Shown: in pieces, positions 35,696 through 46,020 of the stretch | Layout: every line of letters begins with the position of its first letter | Position numbering within the stretch: position 1 is the stretch's first letter | NCBI RefSeq assembly: GCF_002929535.1 | Contig: NZ_PJJO01000060.1 | Coordinates: 1-64,000 of the forward strand | Direction of reading: 5' to 3' | DNA length: 64,000 nt | DNA from: Cryobacterium sp. Y11 | GTDB lineage: Bacteria; Actinomycetota; Actinomycetes; Actinomycetales; Microbacteriaceae | The notes under the pieces: generated by a model | Told to the model about the DNA's origin: nothing | Databases searched by the model: none | Seen by the model: only the letters and a program-made list of their open reading frames with translations | Translations under genes and position numbers: made by a program

Positions 35696-35770
35696 GGTCG
35701 ATGCGCGAGGAACGAGCGATCGAGACCTCCCAAGGGTCTCGATCGTTCGCAAGCTCGCGCCGCGATCAAC
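35696..35770. repeat. REP-like intergenic repeat, family A copy 4 (most complete)
   Basis: GGTCGATGCGCGAGGAACGA-GCGATCGAGACC and its complement GGTCTCGATCGTTCGC-AAGCTCGCGCCGCGATC form a 75-bp palindrome with a TCCCAAG loop. It precedes the terminator between betA and groEL. Confidence 0.8.
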
Positions 35771-35791
35771 GAAACTCGCCAGTCGATACAC

Positions 35792-35827
35792 AAAAGTGGG
35801 CGCCTCCCGAAGGAGACGCCCACTTTT
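35792..35827. terminator. Bidirectional terminator between betA and groEL
   Basis: AAAAGTGGGCGCCTCC and GGAGACGCCCACTTTT form a stem of 16 bp with one mismatch and a CGAA loop. A-tract and T-tract sit on both ends, so it serves both convergent genes. Confidence 0.9.
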
Positions 35828-35849
35828 ATGGTGTAGCTAGGGGCGGGAC

Positions 35850-37548
<1,699 letters not shown>

Positions 37549-37555
37549 AACGATT

Positions 37556-37582
37556 CTGGCACTCTAGGGTCGAGAGTGCAAG
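37556..37582. promoter_or_regulatory. CIRCE-like operator 2 upstream of groEL
   Basis: CTGGCACTC, nine bases, GAGTGCAAG keeps the GCACTC-N9-GAGTGC core with the exact 9-bp spacer, 34 bp centre-to-centre from operator 1. The outer bases are divergent. Confidence 0.8.
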
Positions 37583-37619
37583 CGAGGATCCGGGGTGGTG
37601 CCTGGCTCGTGGCGCACGG

Positions 37620-38672
37620 TCAGGGAACGAGTTCGACGGAGCCGGTGTCGTTCGGCACGAGCTGAAACCAGGTATTGCCTGGTGCCAGCCGAATTGTCAC
37701 TCCGTTGCCGTCGACGAGACGGATCGGGGCCGTCTGCGAGCCTTTGCTCCAGGTGGCCGTCACACTCTTGCCTCCGGTCGACACCGACGCCTCCCCCGAA
37801 GCGATCAGCTCGGTCTTGGGGATGCTTTGGTCGACGGTCACGTTAACTCGCAGAACGACCAGGTTGGTCGCCTTGAGCTGCACGCCAGCTGCGGAGAGGT
37901 CTGGTGTGCCGTCCTGCGCCCGCAGGTAGGCTGAGGCCTCGGCATTCCAGGTCCAGCTCCGCCCACTGGCCGTGGAGAAACGAGTGTTGATCACCGAGAT
38001 CGGCGTGCCGTCTACCGAAGCGGATGCGTCGGCGAGCGTGGCAGCATAGGCATACTGCTGGGCGGGCGGTGCGACCTCCGCATTGCGGTTGACGAATTCC
38101 GACGCCGCGAGGATCACGTTGTGCGGGGCCGCCGTTGCGGACGAGCGCGAGAACAGTCCGGTCGTGTCATAGTCGAAAATGGCGCTCACCTGCCCGGTCG
38201 CGTTCATCGCGTCGACGAAGCGCTGCTGCCCTCCCGAGTAGGCGACGAGGCCACCGAACGGAGCGATGATGTCGGGGTCCATCGGTCTAATCGACCGCAC
38301 CGGCCCGAGCGCGTCGGGAATGTTCGACTGCCACACCGCTACGTAGCGGGTGATGCCACCCTCGACCAATTCTTCAAAGACCAGGTCGGTTTGATCGATG
38401 GCTACCTGTGGGCGAGCAGCACTGTGGTTGTCTATCTTGGCCGCGAGCGACGGGTGCGCCAATGATCCCTCGGCCAGAGCAAGCCCCGTCAGCGGCGCCA
38501 TCTCGGTCGCCTCAGAAGCCGTGTAGGTCGACGTCCAGGTCTCCGCAGGTGCGCTGGAGGGTGCTGGCGTGCTGGCGGCGCATCCGCTTGACAGCAGTGC
38601 CGGCACCACAAGAAGGAGCAGCCCGAGCGGTCGGTGCGATCGAGAGCTTCGGGACGATTTTTTCGTAGTCAC
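37620..38672 (-). CDS. DUF3048 lipoprotein
   Basis: 350 residues, GTG start. A signal peptide with lipobox (LLLLVVPALLSSGC, about residues 18-31) predicts a lipid-anchored outer-surface protein. The body matches DUF3048: ARPQVAIDQTDLVFEELVEGGITRY, GPVRSIRPMDPDIIAPFGG and the C-terminal WFQLVPNDTGSVELVP. Function is unknown. A family-typical linker rich in Ala/Ser/Thr follows the lipobox. Confidence 0.88.
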   Translation of the reverse strand: MTTKKSSRSSRSHRPLGLLLLVVPALLSSGCAASTPAPSSAPAETWTSTYTASEATEMAPLTGLALAEGSLAHPSLAAKIDNHSAARPQVAIDQTDLVFEELVEGGITRYVAVWQSNIPDALGPVRSIRPMDPDIIAPFGGLVAYSGGQQRFVDAMNATGQVSAIFDYDTTGLFSRSSATAAPHNVILAASEFVNRNAEVAPPAQQYAYAATLADASASVDGTPISVINTRFSTASGRSWTWNAEASAYLRAQDGTPDLSAAGVQLKATNLVVLRVNVTVDQSIPKTELIASGEASVSTGGKSVTATWSKGSQTAPIRLVDGNGVTIRLAPGNTWFQLVPNDTGSVELVP

Positions 38673-38682
38673 CGGTAAACAC

Positions 38683-38716
38683 TAACGCCGCCCGTTGCAG
38701 CGGGCGGCGTTAGTGC
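38683..38716 (-). terminator. Terminator hairpin downstream of cspA
   Basis: CACTAACGCCGCCCG and CGGGCGGCGTTAGTG are perfectly complementary (15 bp) around a short loop, 27 bp after the cspA stop; the T-run is weak. The position fits termination of cspA before the DUF3048 gene. Confidence 0.85.
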
Positions 38717-38742
38717 GGGGACAGACCCGAAACAGGGATGGA

Positions 38743-38946
38743 TTAAGCCGGTCGAACCGATTCGGCCTGCGGGCCTTTCGCTCCGGCGCCGACCTCGAAG
38801 ACGACCTGCTGGCCCTCTTCGAGAACCTTGTAGCCGCTCATGTCAATGGCGGAGTAGTGAACGAAAACGTCCTGGCCTCCCCCATCGACGGTGATGAAGC
38901 CGAAACCCTTTTCAGCGTTGAACCACTTTACGGTCCCGTTCGCCAT
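38743..38946 (-). CDS. cspA: Major cold-shock protein CspA-like
   Basis: 67 residues, a single cold-shock domain with RNP1 KGFGFIT and RNP2 [24 protein letters not shown] is the canonical start. It is an RNA chaperone. The long leader (38947-39222, about 275 bp with no gene) may fold for cold-dependent translation, but no conserved cold box could be confirmed by eye. Confidence 0.95.
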   Translation of the reverse strand: MANGTVKWFNAEKGFGFITVDGGGQDVFVHYSAIDMSGYKVLEEGQQVVFEVGAGAKGPQAESVRPA

Positions 38947-39222
38947 GTGTTACTCCTTGGTGCTCAATTTCGACGGCAACTGCCCATTGGCCGTACCGGG
39001 CCTGCCGCAAAAACTGCGTCATTCTGCGCGAGCAGCAAATCCCCGAGAGCAAGATTTCTGTTGCAAGTTACTTGTGTAAGTGACCTTGGAAGAGGTTTCT
39101 TGATCCGGGCGGGTTTTGCCCGAACAAAATGTGTGACCAAGACCAGACATTACTGAAGTGACGCCAGAAGAAAAGGGGGTTGACGAAGTAATCGTTCACC
39201 ACTAGGTCGGCGGTTCGGCTGA

Positions 39223-39786
39223 TCAGCCGACCGGGGCGACGTAGTCATTTCCGACGACGACGGTTAGCGCAGCACCCGACTCCGCGAAGCTGGTCGAGAT
39301 GATGATGGTGGCGCCGGGCAGCGAGGCGGCGATTCCGCGAGCTGCGCCTTCCTGGCTCGCGTCTGAGTAGTAGATCACGGTGCTTACTTCGGTGTCCGTG
39401 CTGGCATTTCCGGTGGCACTGACCACCCAACCGGCTGCGGTGAGGGTGTCACTGACAGATGCAGCAACGCCGTCGTTCGCCGATCCGTTGAGCACATTCA
39501 CGGTCAGCGCCGGATCGACGGTCGCAACGGCTGTGGGAACGGTGGTTTCCGACGGGGCCGGTGTCGATGAGGCGCCAGACAGTCCCGGGATAGTGGAAAA
39601 GTCCAAGCGGTTATTAATGGTGAAGATGCCCACGACGCCGACGACGATCAACAGCACGGTCGCGCCGAGTGCCCACCAGAACGCGATCCAGCCGCGGCCG
39701 GTCTTGGCGGGAGCACGGTGCGCGCCGACCCGGTCGAGGGAATGCGTGTGGGTGTCGAAACGGTCTTTCTCGAATTTTCGCGCCAT
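39223..39786 (-). CDS. LytR_C-domain membrane protein
   Basis: About 187 residues from the ATG at 39786 (MARKFEKDRFDTHTH); a GTG at 39834 is an alternative start. One membrane helix (WWALGATVLLIVVGVVGIFT) is followed by a Ser/Thr/Pro-rich linker. The LytR C-terminal domain then follows (LTVNVLNGSANDGVAASVSD, GAARGIAASLPGATIIIST). LytR_C proteins bind cell-wall components; this one has no catalytic LCP domain. It is 82 bp downstream of DUF3263. Confidence 0.85.
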   Translation of the reverse strand: MARKFEKDRFDTHTHSLDRVGAHRAPAKTGRGWIAFWWALGATVLLIVVGVVGIFTINNRLDFSTIPGLSGASSTPAPSETTVPTAVATVDPALTVNVLNGSANDGVAASVSDTLTAAGWVVSATGNASTDTEVSTVIYYSDASQEGAARGIAASLPGATIIISTSFAESGAALTVVVGNDYVAPVG

Positions 39787-39868
39787 GTTGATGAAATCCT
39801 TGGTTGGCCGGCCAGGCTGGGCTTGTGGTGACACCCAGCAGGTGTGCCGGCTGAAAGCGGTGGAGTGC

Positions 39869-40186
39869 CTAGTCGTGGGTGGGCAGGGAACGACCGGCTC
39901 TGGCCTCTGACCGCGCTGAACGCATCCGCTGCAGCCGATTTATCAGCATCGGGTCAAAGGCCAATGCCAACGGCGAATCGACTAGGGCGCCCAAGAGTTG
40001 ATAGTACCGGGCTGCGGACACACCAAAGGTGGCGCGGATGGCCTCTTCTTTTGCGCCAACGTGCCGCCACCATTGACGCTCAAACGCCAGAACAGCCTCG
40101 TCACGCTCACTCAGATGGTGGTCGCTCACCTGATTCTCGCCAACGATCGGTGCGGGTTCGGCGGGGTTGGATGTTCGCGTATGCAC
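39869..40186 (-). CDS. DUF3263 protein
   Basis: 105 residues from GTG 40186, with GGGAGG 9 nt upstream; a later GTG (about 40129, beginning SDHHLSERDEAVL) is an alternative start nearer the conserved core. Core: DEAVLAFERQWWRHVGAKEE, FGVSAARYYQLLGALVDSP, MINRLQRMR. It is a small helix-turn-helix-like protein, common next to LytR_C genes in actinobacteria, probably DNA-binding. Function is unknown. Confidence 0.82.
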   Translation of the reverse strand: MHTRTSNPAEPAPIVGENQVSDHHLSERDEAVLAFERQWWRHVGAKEEAIRATFGVSAARYYQLLGALVDSPLALAFDPMLINRLQRMRSARSEARAGRSLPTHD

Positions 40187-40420
40187 TGGCGTATCCTCCC
40201 CGAGACAGGTTTCGTCGACCTCTCCGCTGGTTCATCTTATTTGCGGGCGGCTGAACATTGACTCCGGCACGCCCGTCGCCGCCCAATCAACGCCGTGGCA
40301 GACCGCCGGGTAATCGCTTCGAAATGGACGTCGGCGGAATGCGCGCGCGGCGCCGCGAGTTTAGGCTGGGTAGACGTTGTCGGTGTTTGATGGGCCGACC
40401 GTAACGAAGGGATATCCACC

Positions 40421-40822
40421 ATGGACTACGCAATCAACAAGTCGAACAGCGAGTGGCGCGCCGAACTGGGCGACGAAAAGTTTGCGGTGCTGCGTGAGGC
40501 TGGCACCGAACGGCCGGGCACCGGCAAGCTCCTCGACGAGGAACGCGCTGGCATCTACGCCTGCGGAGCCTGCAACGCAGAACTGTTTCAGAGCGGCACC
40601 AAGTTTGAGTCGGATTGTGGCTGGCCGAGCTTCTACGAGTCGGTACGGCCCGAAGCGGTTGAGCTACTCGAGGACCGTTCCATGGGAAGCGTGCGCACCG
40701 AGGTGCGCTGCGCCAACTGCGGTTCGCATCTCGGGCACGTTTTTCCCGACGGTTTCGGCACTCCGACCGGTGACCGTTACTGCATGAACTCGATCTCGCT
40801 CAACTTCACCCCCAGCAAGTAA
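40421..40822 (+). CDS. msrB: Peptide-methionine (R)-S-oxide reductase
   Basis: 133 residues. Catalytic Cys121 (GDRYCMNSISLNF); zinc-binding cysteines 48, 51, 97 and 100 (CGAC, CANC); substrate region FESDCGWPSFYE. It repairs methionine-R-sulfoxide using thioredoxin. It is followed after 6 bp by the nitroreductase-like gene. A purine-rich Shine-Dalgarno (AAGGG) precedes it. Confidence 0.96.
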   Translation: MDYAINKSNSEWRAELGDEKFAVLREAGTERPGTGKLLDEERAGIYACGACNAELFQSGTKFESDCGWPSFYESVRPEAVELLEDRSMGSVRTEVRCANCGSHLGHVFPDGFGTPTGDRYCMNSISLNFTPSK

Positions 40823-40828
40823 GCCGGT

Positions 40829-41395
40829 ATGACAACGGATGCCGCTGCCTCGGCGGTTTTGTTGGCCGTCACTGGCCGACGCAGTTACTCAAAAGTGACC
40901 GGCGAGGCGCCGACCCGCACCGAGCTGCTGACCCTGGTGACAGCGGCGGCCCGCGGCGCGGATCACGGCGCGCTTCGTCCGTGGCGACTCCTCGAGCTGC
41001 GGGGCGATGCCCGCGAGCGGCTCGGAGCGGCGTTTGTGGCGGCATCCGCTTGTGAGGGCGTTGAAGCGATCAAGCTGGCCGGTAAGCCGCTGCGGGCACC
41101 GCTGTTGATCGCGCTTATCACCTCTCGTCATGCGAGCTTCAAGGTGGCCGATTGGGAGCAGGATGCTGCGGCGGCAGGCGTCGCGCACCTGCTCACGCTG
41201 CTGCTCGCGGACGCCGGTTGGGGCGCGATGTGGCGCACGGGTCCCCTCGTGCGCACGGCGCCGGTGCGCGAGCTGCACGCCCTCGCCGACGGCGAAGAGC
41301 TGCTGGGATGGCTTTACGTCGGTGGTGTTCCAGACGATTGCAAACCGGGCGTGCGGCTGTCAATTGACGCCGAGGAGTTTCTCGGCGTTTTATAG
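40829..41395 (+). CDS. Nitroreductase-family flavoprotein
   Basis: 188 residues, FMN-dependent nitroreductase fold: VTGRRSYSKVTGEAPT (FMN-binding Arg-Arg-Ser), GADHGALRPWRLLEL and GVAHLLTLLLADAGWGAMWRTGP, GWLYVGGVPDD. The physiological substrate of these NAD(P)H oxidoreductases is usually unknown. It is likely co-transcribed with msrB, suggesting an oxidative-stress theme. Confidence 0.88.
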   Translation: MTTDAAASAVLLAVTGRRSYSKVTGEAPTRTELLTLVTAAARGADHGALRPWRLLELRGDARERLGAAFVAASACEGVEAIKLAGKPLRAPLLIALITSRHASFKVADWEQDAAAAGVAHLLTLLLADAGWGAMWRTGPLVRTAPVRELHALADGEELLGWLYVGGVPDDCKPGVRLSIDAEEFLGVL

Positions 41396-41403
41396 CACCA
41401 GGT

Positions 41404-41490
41404 TTGGGCCCGCGCTTTTCGTCCCGGGCCCACCGTGAAGCGCCGGGCCCATGATCTATCCTGGGCCCGCTTTCCGGGCCCAGGCCCGGT
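41404..41490. repeat. GGGCCC-rich palindromic repeat, family B copy 1
   Basis: Contains TTTGGGCCCGCGC, CGGGCCCACC, GCCGGGCCCATGATC, CTGGGCCCGC and CCGGGCCCAGGCCCGG. It lies between the nitroreductase gene and the convergent DMT transporter gene. Confidence 0.75.
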
Positions 41491-41511
41491 CGGGATGGAC
41501 ACGCACTGCGG

Positions 41512-42510
41512 TCAGGCGCGGGCGTGGCCGGGGCGACGCCAGCGGACCGCGGCGATGACGACGGCAGCGAGGGCGATGACCGTTCCGAGCACGGTCGAAA
41601 GTCCGAGCGGATGCCCAGCCGTCGGCGCGAGCAGATCGAGCGCAAGGGCACAGACCAACTGGCCAGCCACGATACACAGGCCCAGCATGAGCACCCCCGT
41701 GGTGCGCACAACAACGGCGGCGCCGGCGATGAAGATGCAGCCGATCAGTCCGCCGGTGTAGAGCCACGGGTTGCTCGGCAGGTCGAGCGCGAAGCCGACC
41801 AGTACGCCGTGCACGAGCGCGGCGAGCACGAGGGCGATGCTGCCACTGAGAAAATTCAGGAAGGTCGCCGTCAACGCGCTCTGCGCTGTGACGCGCACCT
41901 GACCGTTGACGGCCTGCTGCCAGCCCTGGCCGATTCCCGCGATCAGCGGCAACGCGAATAGCCAGAGGGCATCGCTGCCGCGCACTTCACCGCTCACCGT
42001 AAACGCGACAGCCAGCAAGGCCAGCAAGGCGCCCACGATTTTGGACGCGTGCAGTTTTCTTCGTCCACCCGGGCCGATGCCGAACCGATCCATCAACACT
42101 CCGCTCACCGTCTGGCCGGCCACGACGGCCACGGTGAACAAGGCGATGCCCAGCGGCGCGGCAACGAGTCCCTGCGATAGCACGAAGAGGGCGCCGGCCA
42201 GGCCGCCGAGCAGGTGCCACCAAAACAGCCTTTTCGCCGCGACGGCGCGCGCCACCAGCTGCAGGCCGCGGCGTCCACTGCGAAACACGATCACCCCGAG
42301 GCTGAGAACGATCAGGCCGGAGCCAAACGAGATCACGGCGGCCGTGAATCCGTCGCCGATCTGGTGTCCCAGTTCACCATTAATGCGCGATTGAACAGCG
42401 TACAGAGCGCCGATCAGCACCGAGAAGATCAGGGCCAGCCAGACCGGCACAGCGGATGCTGGTGGCACGGTCGACGCATCCGTTCGGGTATGGGCGCGGG
42501 GCTGGGACAC
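41512..42510 (-). CDS. DMT-family transporter (two-domain DUF606/YdcZ type)
   Basis: 332 residues with about ten membrane segments in two repeats; the first begins PVWLALIFSVLIGALYAVQS and RINGELG, the second near GSIALVLAALVHGVLVGFAL. This matches the DUF606/YdcZ branch of drug/metabolite transporters. The substrate is unknown. It is bracketed by copies of repeat family B. Confidence 0.85.
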   Translation of the reverse strand: MSQPRAHTRTDASTVPPASAVPVWLALIFSVLIGALYAVQSRINGELGHQIGDGFTAAVISFGSGLIVLSLGVIVFRSGRRGLQLVARAVAAKRLFWWHLLGGLAGALFVLSQGLVAAPLGIALFTVAVVAGQTVSGVLMDRFGIGPGGRRKLHASKIVGALLALLAVAFTVSGEVRGSDALWLFALPLIAGIGQGWQQAVNGQVRVTAQSALTATFLNFLSGSIALVLAALVHGVLVGFALDLPSNPWLYTGGLIGCIFIAGAAVVVRTTGVLMLGLCIVAGQLVCALALDLLAPTAGHPLGLSTVLGTVIALAAVVIAAVRWRRPGHARA

Positions 42511-42592
42511 GTGGTAATACTACGAGACGGGGCATGGGCCACACTGAGGCGTGCGCGGGCGCGCCGGGGTTTCGGCAGCGACGCGCCGTCCG

Positions 42593-42662
42593 CCCCGGCC
42601 CACCTGAGGTCGCTGGGCCCATGATCCATCACGGGGCCAGTGTCCGGAGCCCGGGCCTGGTC
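42593..42662. repeat. GGGCCC-rich repeat, family B copy 2
   Basis: CCGGCCCACC, GCTGGGCCCATGATCC, ACGGGGCC and AGCCCGGGCC. It shares the GGGCCCATGATC word with copy 1 and lies upstream of the DMT gene, so that gene sits between two copies. Confidence 0.65.
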
Positions 42663-42703
42663 GTACGAGGTGCGGCGCCGAGCGGCGAGGCACGACGGGC
42701 GAG

Positions 42704-44299
42704 TCAGGCGACACGTACCTCGATTTCGCCGGGGGCTGCGCCTTCGCTGCCGAAGACGAGGCGTCGGTTGGCGATCTTGTCGGTGAAAAACCGGTCGTGG
42801 CTGACAACCACGACGGCGCCAGGAAAGTGCACGAGGGCGCGTTCCATCACTTGGGTGCTCGACATGTCGAGGTGGTTGGTCGGTTCGTCGAGCAGCAGTA
42901 CCGAGGCGCCGGAGAGCAGGCACTGGGCCATCGCAACGCGGGCGCGTTGCCCGCCCGAGAGGTTGCCGATCTTTTGTTTCAGGTCGGCCTCGCTGAACTG
43001 GAACATGGTCAGAAAGCGGTTGACCGATTTCTTGGTCGCGGTAAGGGCGAGACTGCCAGGCATGGCGTTGACGGCGTGGCTGACCGTGTCGCTCTCGTCG
43101 AGTTCGGCGAGGATCTGGTTATAGGAGACGACGCCGGCGCCGCTTGCCCAGGCGACCGAGCCGTGGTCGGCCGTCTCTTCCCCGGTGAGTACGCGCAGCA
43201 GAGTGGTTTTGCCGCTACCGTTACTGCCGAGTACGACGATGCGGTTGCCGCGATGTACCTCGAGGCTGAGGTTTTCGAACAGTAGCTTGTCGCCGTAGCT
43301 TTTGGCGAGGCCGTCGACCCGACAAAGTACATCCTTGACGTGCAGGTTGCCGTAGATCTCGGTGATGATCTGGTCGACCGGACGCGGTGTGCGCGACTTT
43401 TTGATGTGCGCGAGCTGGTTGCCAAGCTGGCGACTCTCGGCCTTGGCGGCCTCGCGGCGGTCGGCGATGCCCTCGGCTTCGAAAGCGAGCAGCTCGGATT
43501 CGTGCACGAACTGGGCCTCGAGGGTTTTAAGTCGAAACTGCTTCTGCACGATGTACGCGTCGAAGTTGCCTGGGTATTCGTGCAGATGAAAGTTTTCGAC
43601 CTCGATGATGCGGGTGACGACGGCGTCAAGAAACTTGCGATCGTGCGAGACGACGATGGCGGCGCCCTTGAAACTTTTGAACCAGGCTTCGAGCCATTCG
43701 ACGCCGGCCACGTCGAGGTAGTTGGTGGGCTCGTCGAGCAGCAGCACGTCGGGGGCTTCGAGCACGATTTTCGCCAGGGCCGCGCGGTTGCGCCAGCCGC
43801 CGGAGAGCTCGTCGATGGCGCAGACGCGATGTGCCTCATTGAACCCGAGGGTGGTCAGCGCAGTGTCGATGTGCCGCTTGTAGTCCCAGCCGTCCAACCG
43901 GTCCATCTCTTCGAACAGTTCGCCCTGACGGGTGATCAGCCGGTCGAGTTCGGCGCTGGCCGAGGAATCGAGCGCGATCGCCGCGTCGATAGCGGCAAGT
44001 TCTGCCTCGACGGCCTTCACGGCCACGAACAGTTCGTCGAGCACTTCGGTGATGGTTTGCTGGCCGTTGAGTTCGGAGAACTGGGAGAAGTAGCCGATCC
44101 CGATGCCGTCTTCAAGGGTGACCTCGCCGGTGTCTGGCGAGACCTGGTCCAGAATCAGTTTGAGAATCGTGGACTTGCCGGAGCCGTTCTTGCCGATCAG
44201 GCCGACTCGGTCGCCGGGTTCGAGGCGAAAGAACGCTTCGCGCAGAATCTGGGTGTTCTCCAAGCGGATGCTGACATCGTTCAGCCGAATCAGGCTCAT
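42704..44299 (-). CDS. ABC-F family ATPase (EttA/Uup-type)
   Basis: 531 residues from the ATG at 44299 (MSLIRLNDVSIRLEN). Two ATP-binding cassettes in one chain and no membrane part: Walker A GLIGKNGSGKST and VLGSNGSGKTT, signatures LSGGWRNRAALA and LSGGQRARVAMAQ, Walker B LLLDEPTNYLD and LLLDEPTNHLD. The inter-domain linker (about 240-310) is the arm/P-site tRNA-interaction motif region. ABC-F proteins act on the ribosome in translation or antibiotic protection. A resistance role cannot be told from sequence. Confidence 0.93.
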   Translation of the reverse strand: MSLIRLNDVSIRLENTQILREAFFRLEPGDRVGLIGKNGSGKSTILKLILDQVSPDTGEVTLEDGIGIGYFSQFSELNGQQTITEVLDELFVAVKAVEAELAAIDAAIALDSSASAELDRLITRQGELFEEMDRLDGWDYKRHIDTALTTLGFNEAHRVCAIDELSGGWRNRAALAKIVLEAPDVLLLDEPTNYLDVAGVEWLEAWFKSFKGAAIVVSHDRKFLDAVVTRIIEVENFHLHEYPGNFDAYIVQKQFRLKTLEAQFVHESELLAFEAEGIADRREAAKAESRQLGNQLAHIKKSRTPRPVDQIITEIYGNLHVKDVLCRVDGLAKSYGDKLLFENLSLEVHRGNRIVVLGSNGSGKTTLLRVLTGEETADHGSVAWASGAGVVSYNQILAELDESDTVSHAVNAMPGSLALTATKKSVNRFLTMFQFSEADLKQKIGNLSGGQRARVAMAQCLLSGASVLLLDEPTNHLDMSSTQVMERALVHFPGAVVVVSHDRFFTDKIANRRLVFGSEGAAPGEIEVRVA

Positions 44300-44424
44300 G
44301 TGTGTTTCCTCCCGGGGTTTCTCCGACGCGGCGCAAGCCCTGCGCGTGAGCGGGCATCCGCTCGTAAAACCCCAGCCATCAGTGTACGTGGCGGCCCTCT
44401 GAGCTGGACCACTAGGGTGGGCCC

Positions 44425-44562
44425 ATGACTCTGCTCTCCGCTGACCTGCTTGCCGCACCGCGCGAGCGACGGCTGTGCCTCGAATTTGCGTTCGCAGCCC
44501 GGACGGGCAGGCGCAGAAGCTTCGCGTGGCCATCATGGATGGCCGGCTACGACCGTGGCTGA
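44425..44562 (+). pseudogene. Possible fragment of a small hypothetical gene
   Basis: ATG 44425 gives 45 residues (MTLLSADLLAAPRERRLCLE and so on) ending at TGA. The start ADLLAxPRxRRLCLE looks like the N-terminus of actinobacterial hypothetical proteins of several hundred residues, but the rest is missing. Either a truncated remnant or a chance frame. Confidence 0.3.
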
Positions 44563-44647
44563 CGGATGCCGCTGCCTCCTCGCGGGCCGCGCCAAAATCG
44601 TGGGTAAACGCGGAGTTGGCGCGAAAAGGGGTCGACGGGCGACACAG

Positions 44648-44679
44648 AAAAACCCCTACTTCCCAGTCGGGAGTAGGGG
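44648..44679 (-). terminator. Rho-independent terminator downstream of tRNA-Thr
   Basis: On the minus strand the stem CCCCTACT/AGTAGGGG (44653-44660, 44672-44679) is extended by internal CCC/GGG and followed by TTTTT. It lies 8 bp past the tRNA 3' end. Confidence 0.9.
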
Positions 44680-44686
44680 CCTGCGG

Positions 44687-44759
44687 GGCCGGCCACGGGA
44701 CTTGAACCCGTAACCCCCACTTTACAAGAGTGGTGCGCTACCAATTGCGCCAGGCCGGC
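44687..44759 (-). tRNA. tRNA-Thr (anticodon TGT)
   Basis: The minus strand gives acceptor GCCGGCC/GGCCGGC, D-arm GCGC/GCGC, anticodon stem CCACT/AGTGG with loop CTTGTAA (TGT at 34-36), and T-arm ACGGG/CCCGT around TTCAAGT. CCA is not encoded. It reads ACA codons. Confidence 0.95.
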
Positions 44760-44864
44760 ATGAGGCGCTGAGCCTCAGTTCTCCATCCTAAATGATTCCC
44801 CGCTACCTCGGGCAACACGCAAGCGCATGCGCGCGGCGCGAGCAGGCACATCCGCTTGCGTGAA

Positions 44865-45785
44865 CTAACCGACGGGTGCCGATGTGGGGGTCGGCGTCGG
44901 GGTCGAGGTGGAGTAGGTCTCGCCGAGGGCCTGCTGCACGAAGGAGGCGAACTCCTTCGGATCGTCGATTGAGCCAGCGTATGGCTTGCCGTTGACTAGA
45001 ACGGTGGGGGTGCCCGTGATGGATTTGAGCGACGAGTTGGCGATCGGGCCTTCCAAGGACCGGGCGGTGGCGGCCTTCACCCACGACTCGTAGGTGCCGT
45101 CGTCAATGCAGGAATTGATCTGCGAGAGTGAGTCGCTCACGCCGGAATCCTTGACAACGGCCTTGATCTCGTCGTTGCTCCGACCGGGAGAGCTTTCCTC
45201 CGGCTGGTCAACGAACAGGGCAGAGCTAAAGGCGAAGAAATCGTTGGGCGAGTAATTGGCGACGCAGGCCGCAGCGTTAGCCGACCGCAGAGAATACTTG
45301 GTGCCGGCCGACCTGCTCGTGAGCATTGACACCGGGTGAATCTCGATCGTGGCGGCACCGGTGTCGACCCATTGCGCGATCTGCTCGGTGTTGGCCGCTT
45401 CGAAGTCTCCGCAGAACGGGCAGAGATAGTCGATATAAACGCGAATGTTGGCGACCGCGCCAGTCGGATCTGGCTCGGACGGCCGCGGGGTTGCGTCGGG
45501 CTGCAGGGCCGGAGTGAGAGCTGCGATCATACCCTCGCCAATGAGTACGCCATCGCTGGCCATGTTTTTGGGGCCAGGGCCGACCGGTTTAATCGAGTTG
45601 ACTATGATAACGACGACCAGGACGACGATGGCGATGGCGGCCAGGCCTATCCCGCCCTGTAGGAAGACCTTGTTTCGACGATCTTTCTTCTTCTGGCTGA
45701 CCCGAAGCTGCTTAGCCTTCACTCGAGCCGCGTCACGCCGCCGGTTCTTTGAGGGACTGCTGTCGCTTGGTCCGCCAATAGTCAT
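44865..45785 (-). CDS. DsbA-like thioredoxin-fold membrane-anchored protein
   Basis: 306 residues from the ATG at 45785 (MTIGGPSDSSPSKN). A basic cytosolic N-terminus, one membrane anchor (GLAAIAIVVLVVVIIVNSI), then an extracytoplasmic DsbA-type domain with the CxxC site YLCPFCGDF and cis-Pro region ITGTPTVLVNGKPY. It probably acts in disulfide formation or isomerisation of exported proteins. The C-terminus is low-complexity Thr/Pro. Confidence 0.88.
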   Translation of the reverse strand: MTIGGPSDSSPSKNRRRDAARVKAKQLRVSQKKKDRRNKVFLQGGIGLAAIAIVVLVVVIIVNSIKPVGPGPKNMASDGVLIGEGMIAALTPALQPDATPRPSEPDPTGAVANIRVYIDYLCPFCGDFEAANTEQIAQWVDTGAATIEIHPVSMLTSRSAGTKYSLRSANAAACVANYSPNDFFAFSSALFVDQPEESSPGRSNDEIKAVVKDSGVSDSLSQINSCIDDGTYESWVKAATARSLEGPIANSSLKSITGTPTVLVNGKPYAGSIDDPKEFASFVQQALGETYSTSTPTPTPTSAPVG

Positions 45786-45924
45786 AAATAGTCGCTTCCA
45801 AAAAAAGAGTGGGCGCGCGTGATCGCACGGTGTACTTCTTTTCGAATAGTAGATCCCCTGACTGGGAAACGACCAAACGGGTTGGGCCCGCGGAGCCGGG
45901 TACATCCGGTGTGTCATAATGAAA

Positions 45925-45958
45925 ATGTTGTGTGCTGGCTTTGATCGGCTCACAACAT
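45925..45958. promoter_or_regulatory. Inverted repeat upstream of the MsiK-type ATPase gene
   Basis: ATGTTGTG (45925-45932) and CACAACAT (45951-45958) are perfect inverted 8-mers with an 18-bp spacer, 63 bp before the start of the next gene. This has the look of a regulator-binding site, but no regulator is known. Confidence 0.45.
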
Positions 45959-46020
45959 GAAAATAATCCTATTCACAACGGATCGTCCGGCACGTTCCTG
46001 CCGGTGAAGGAGTAATAATT

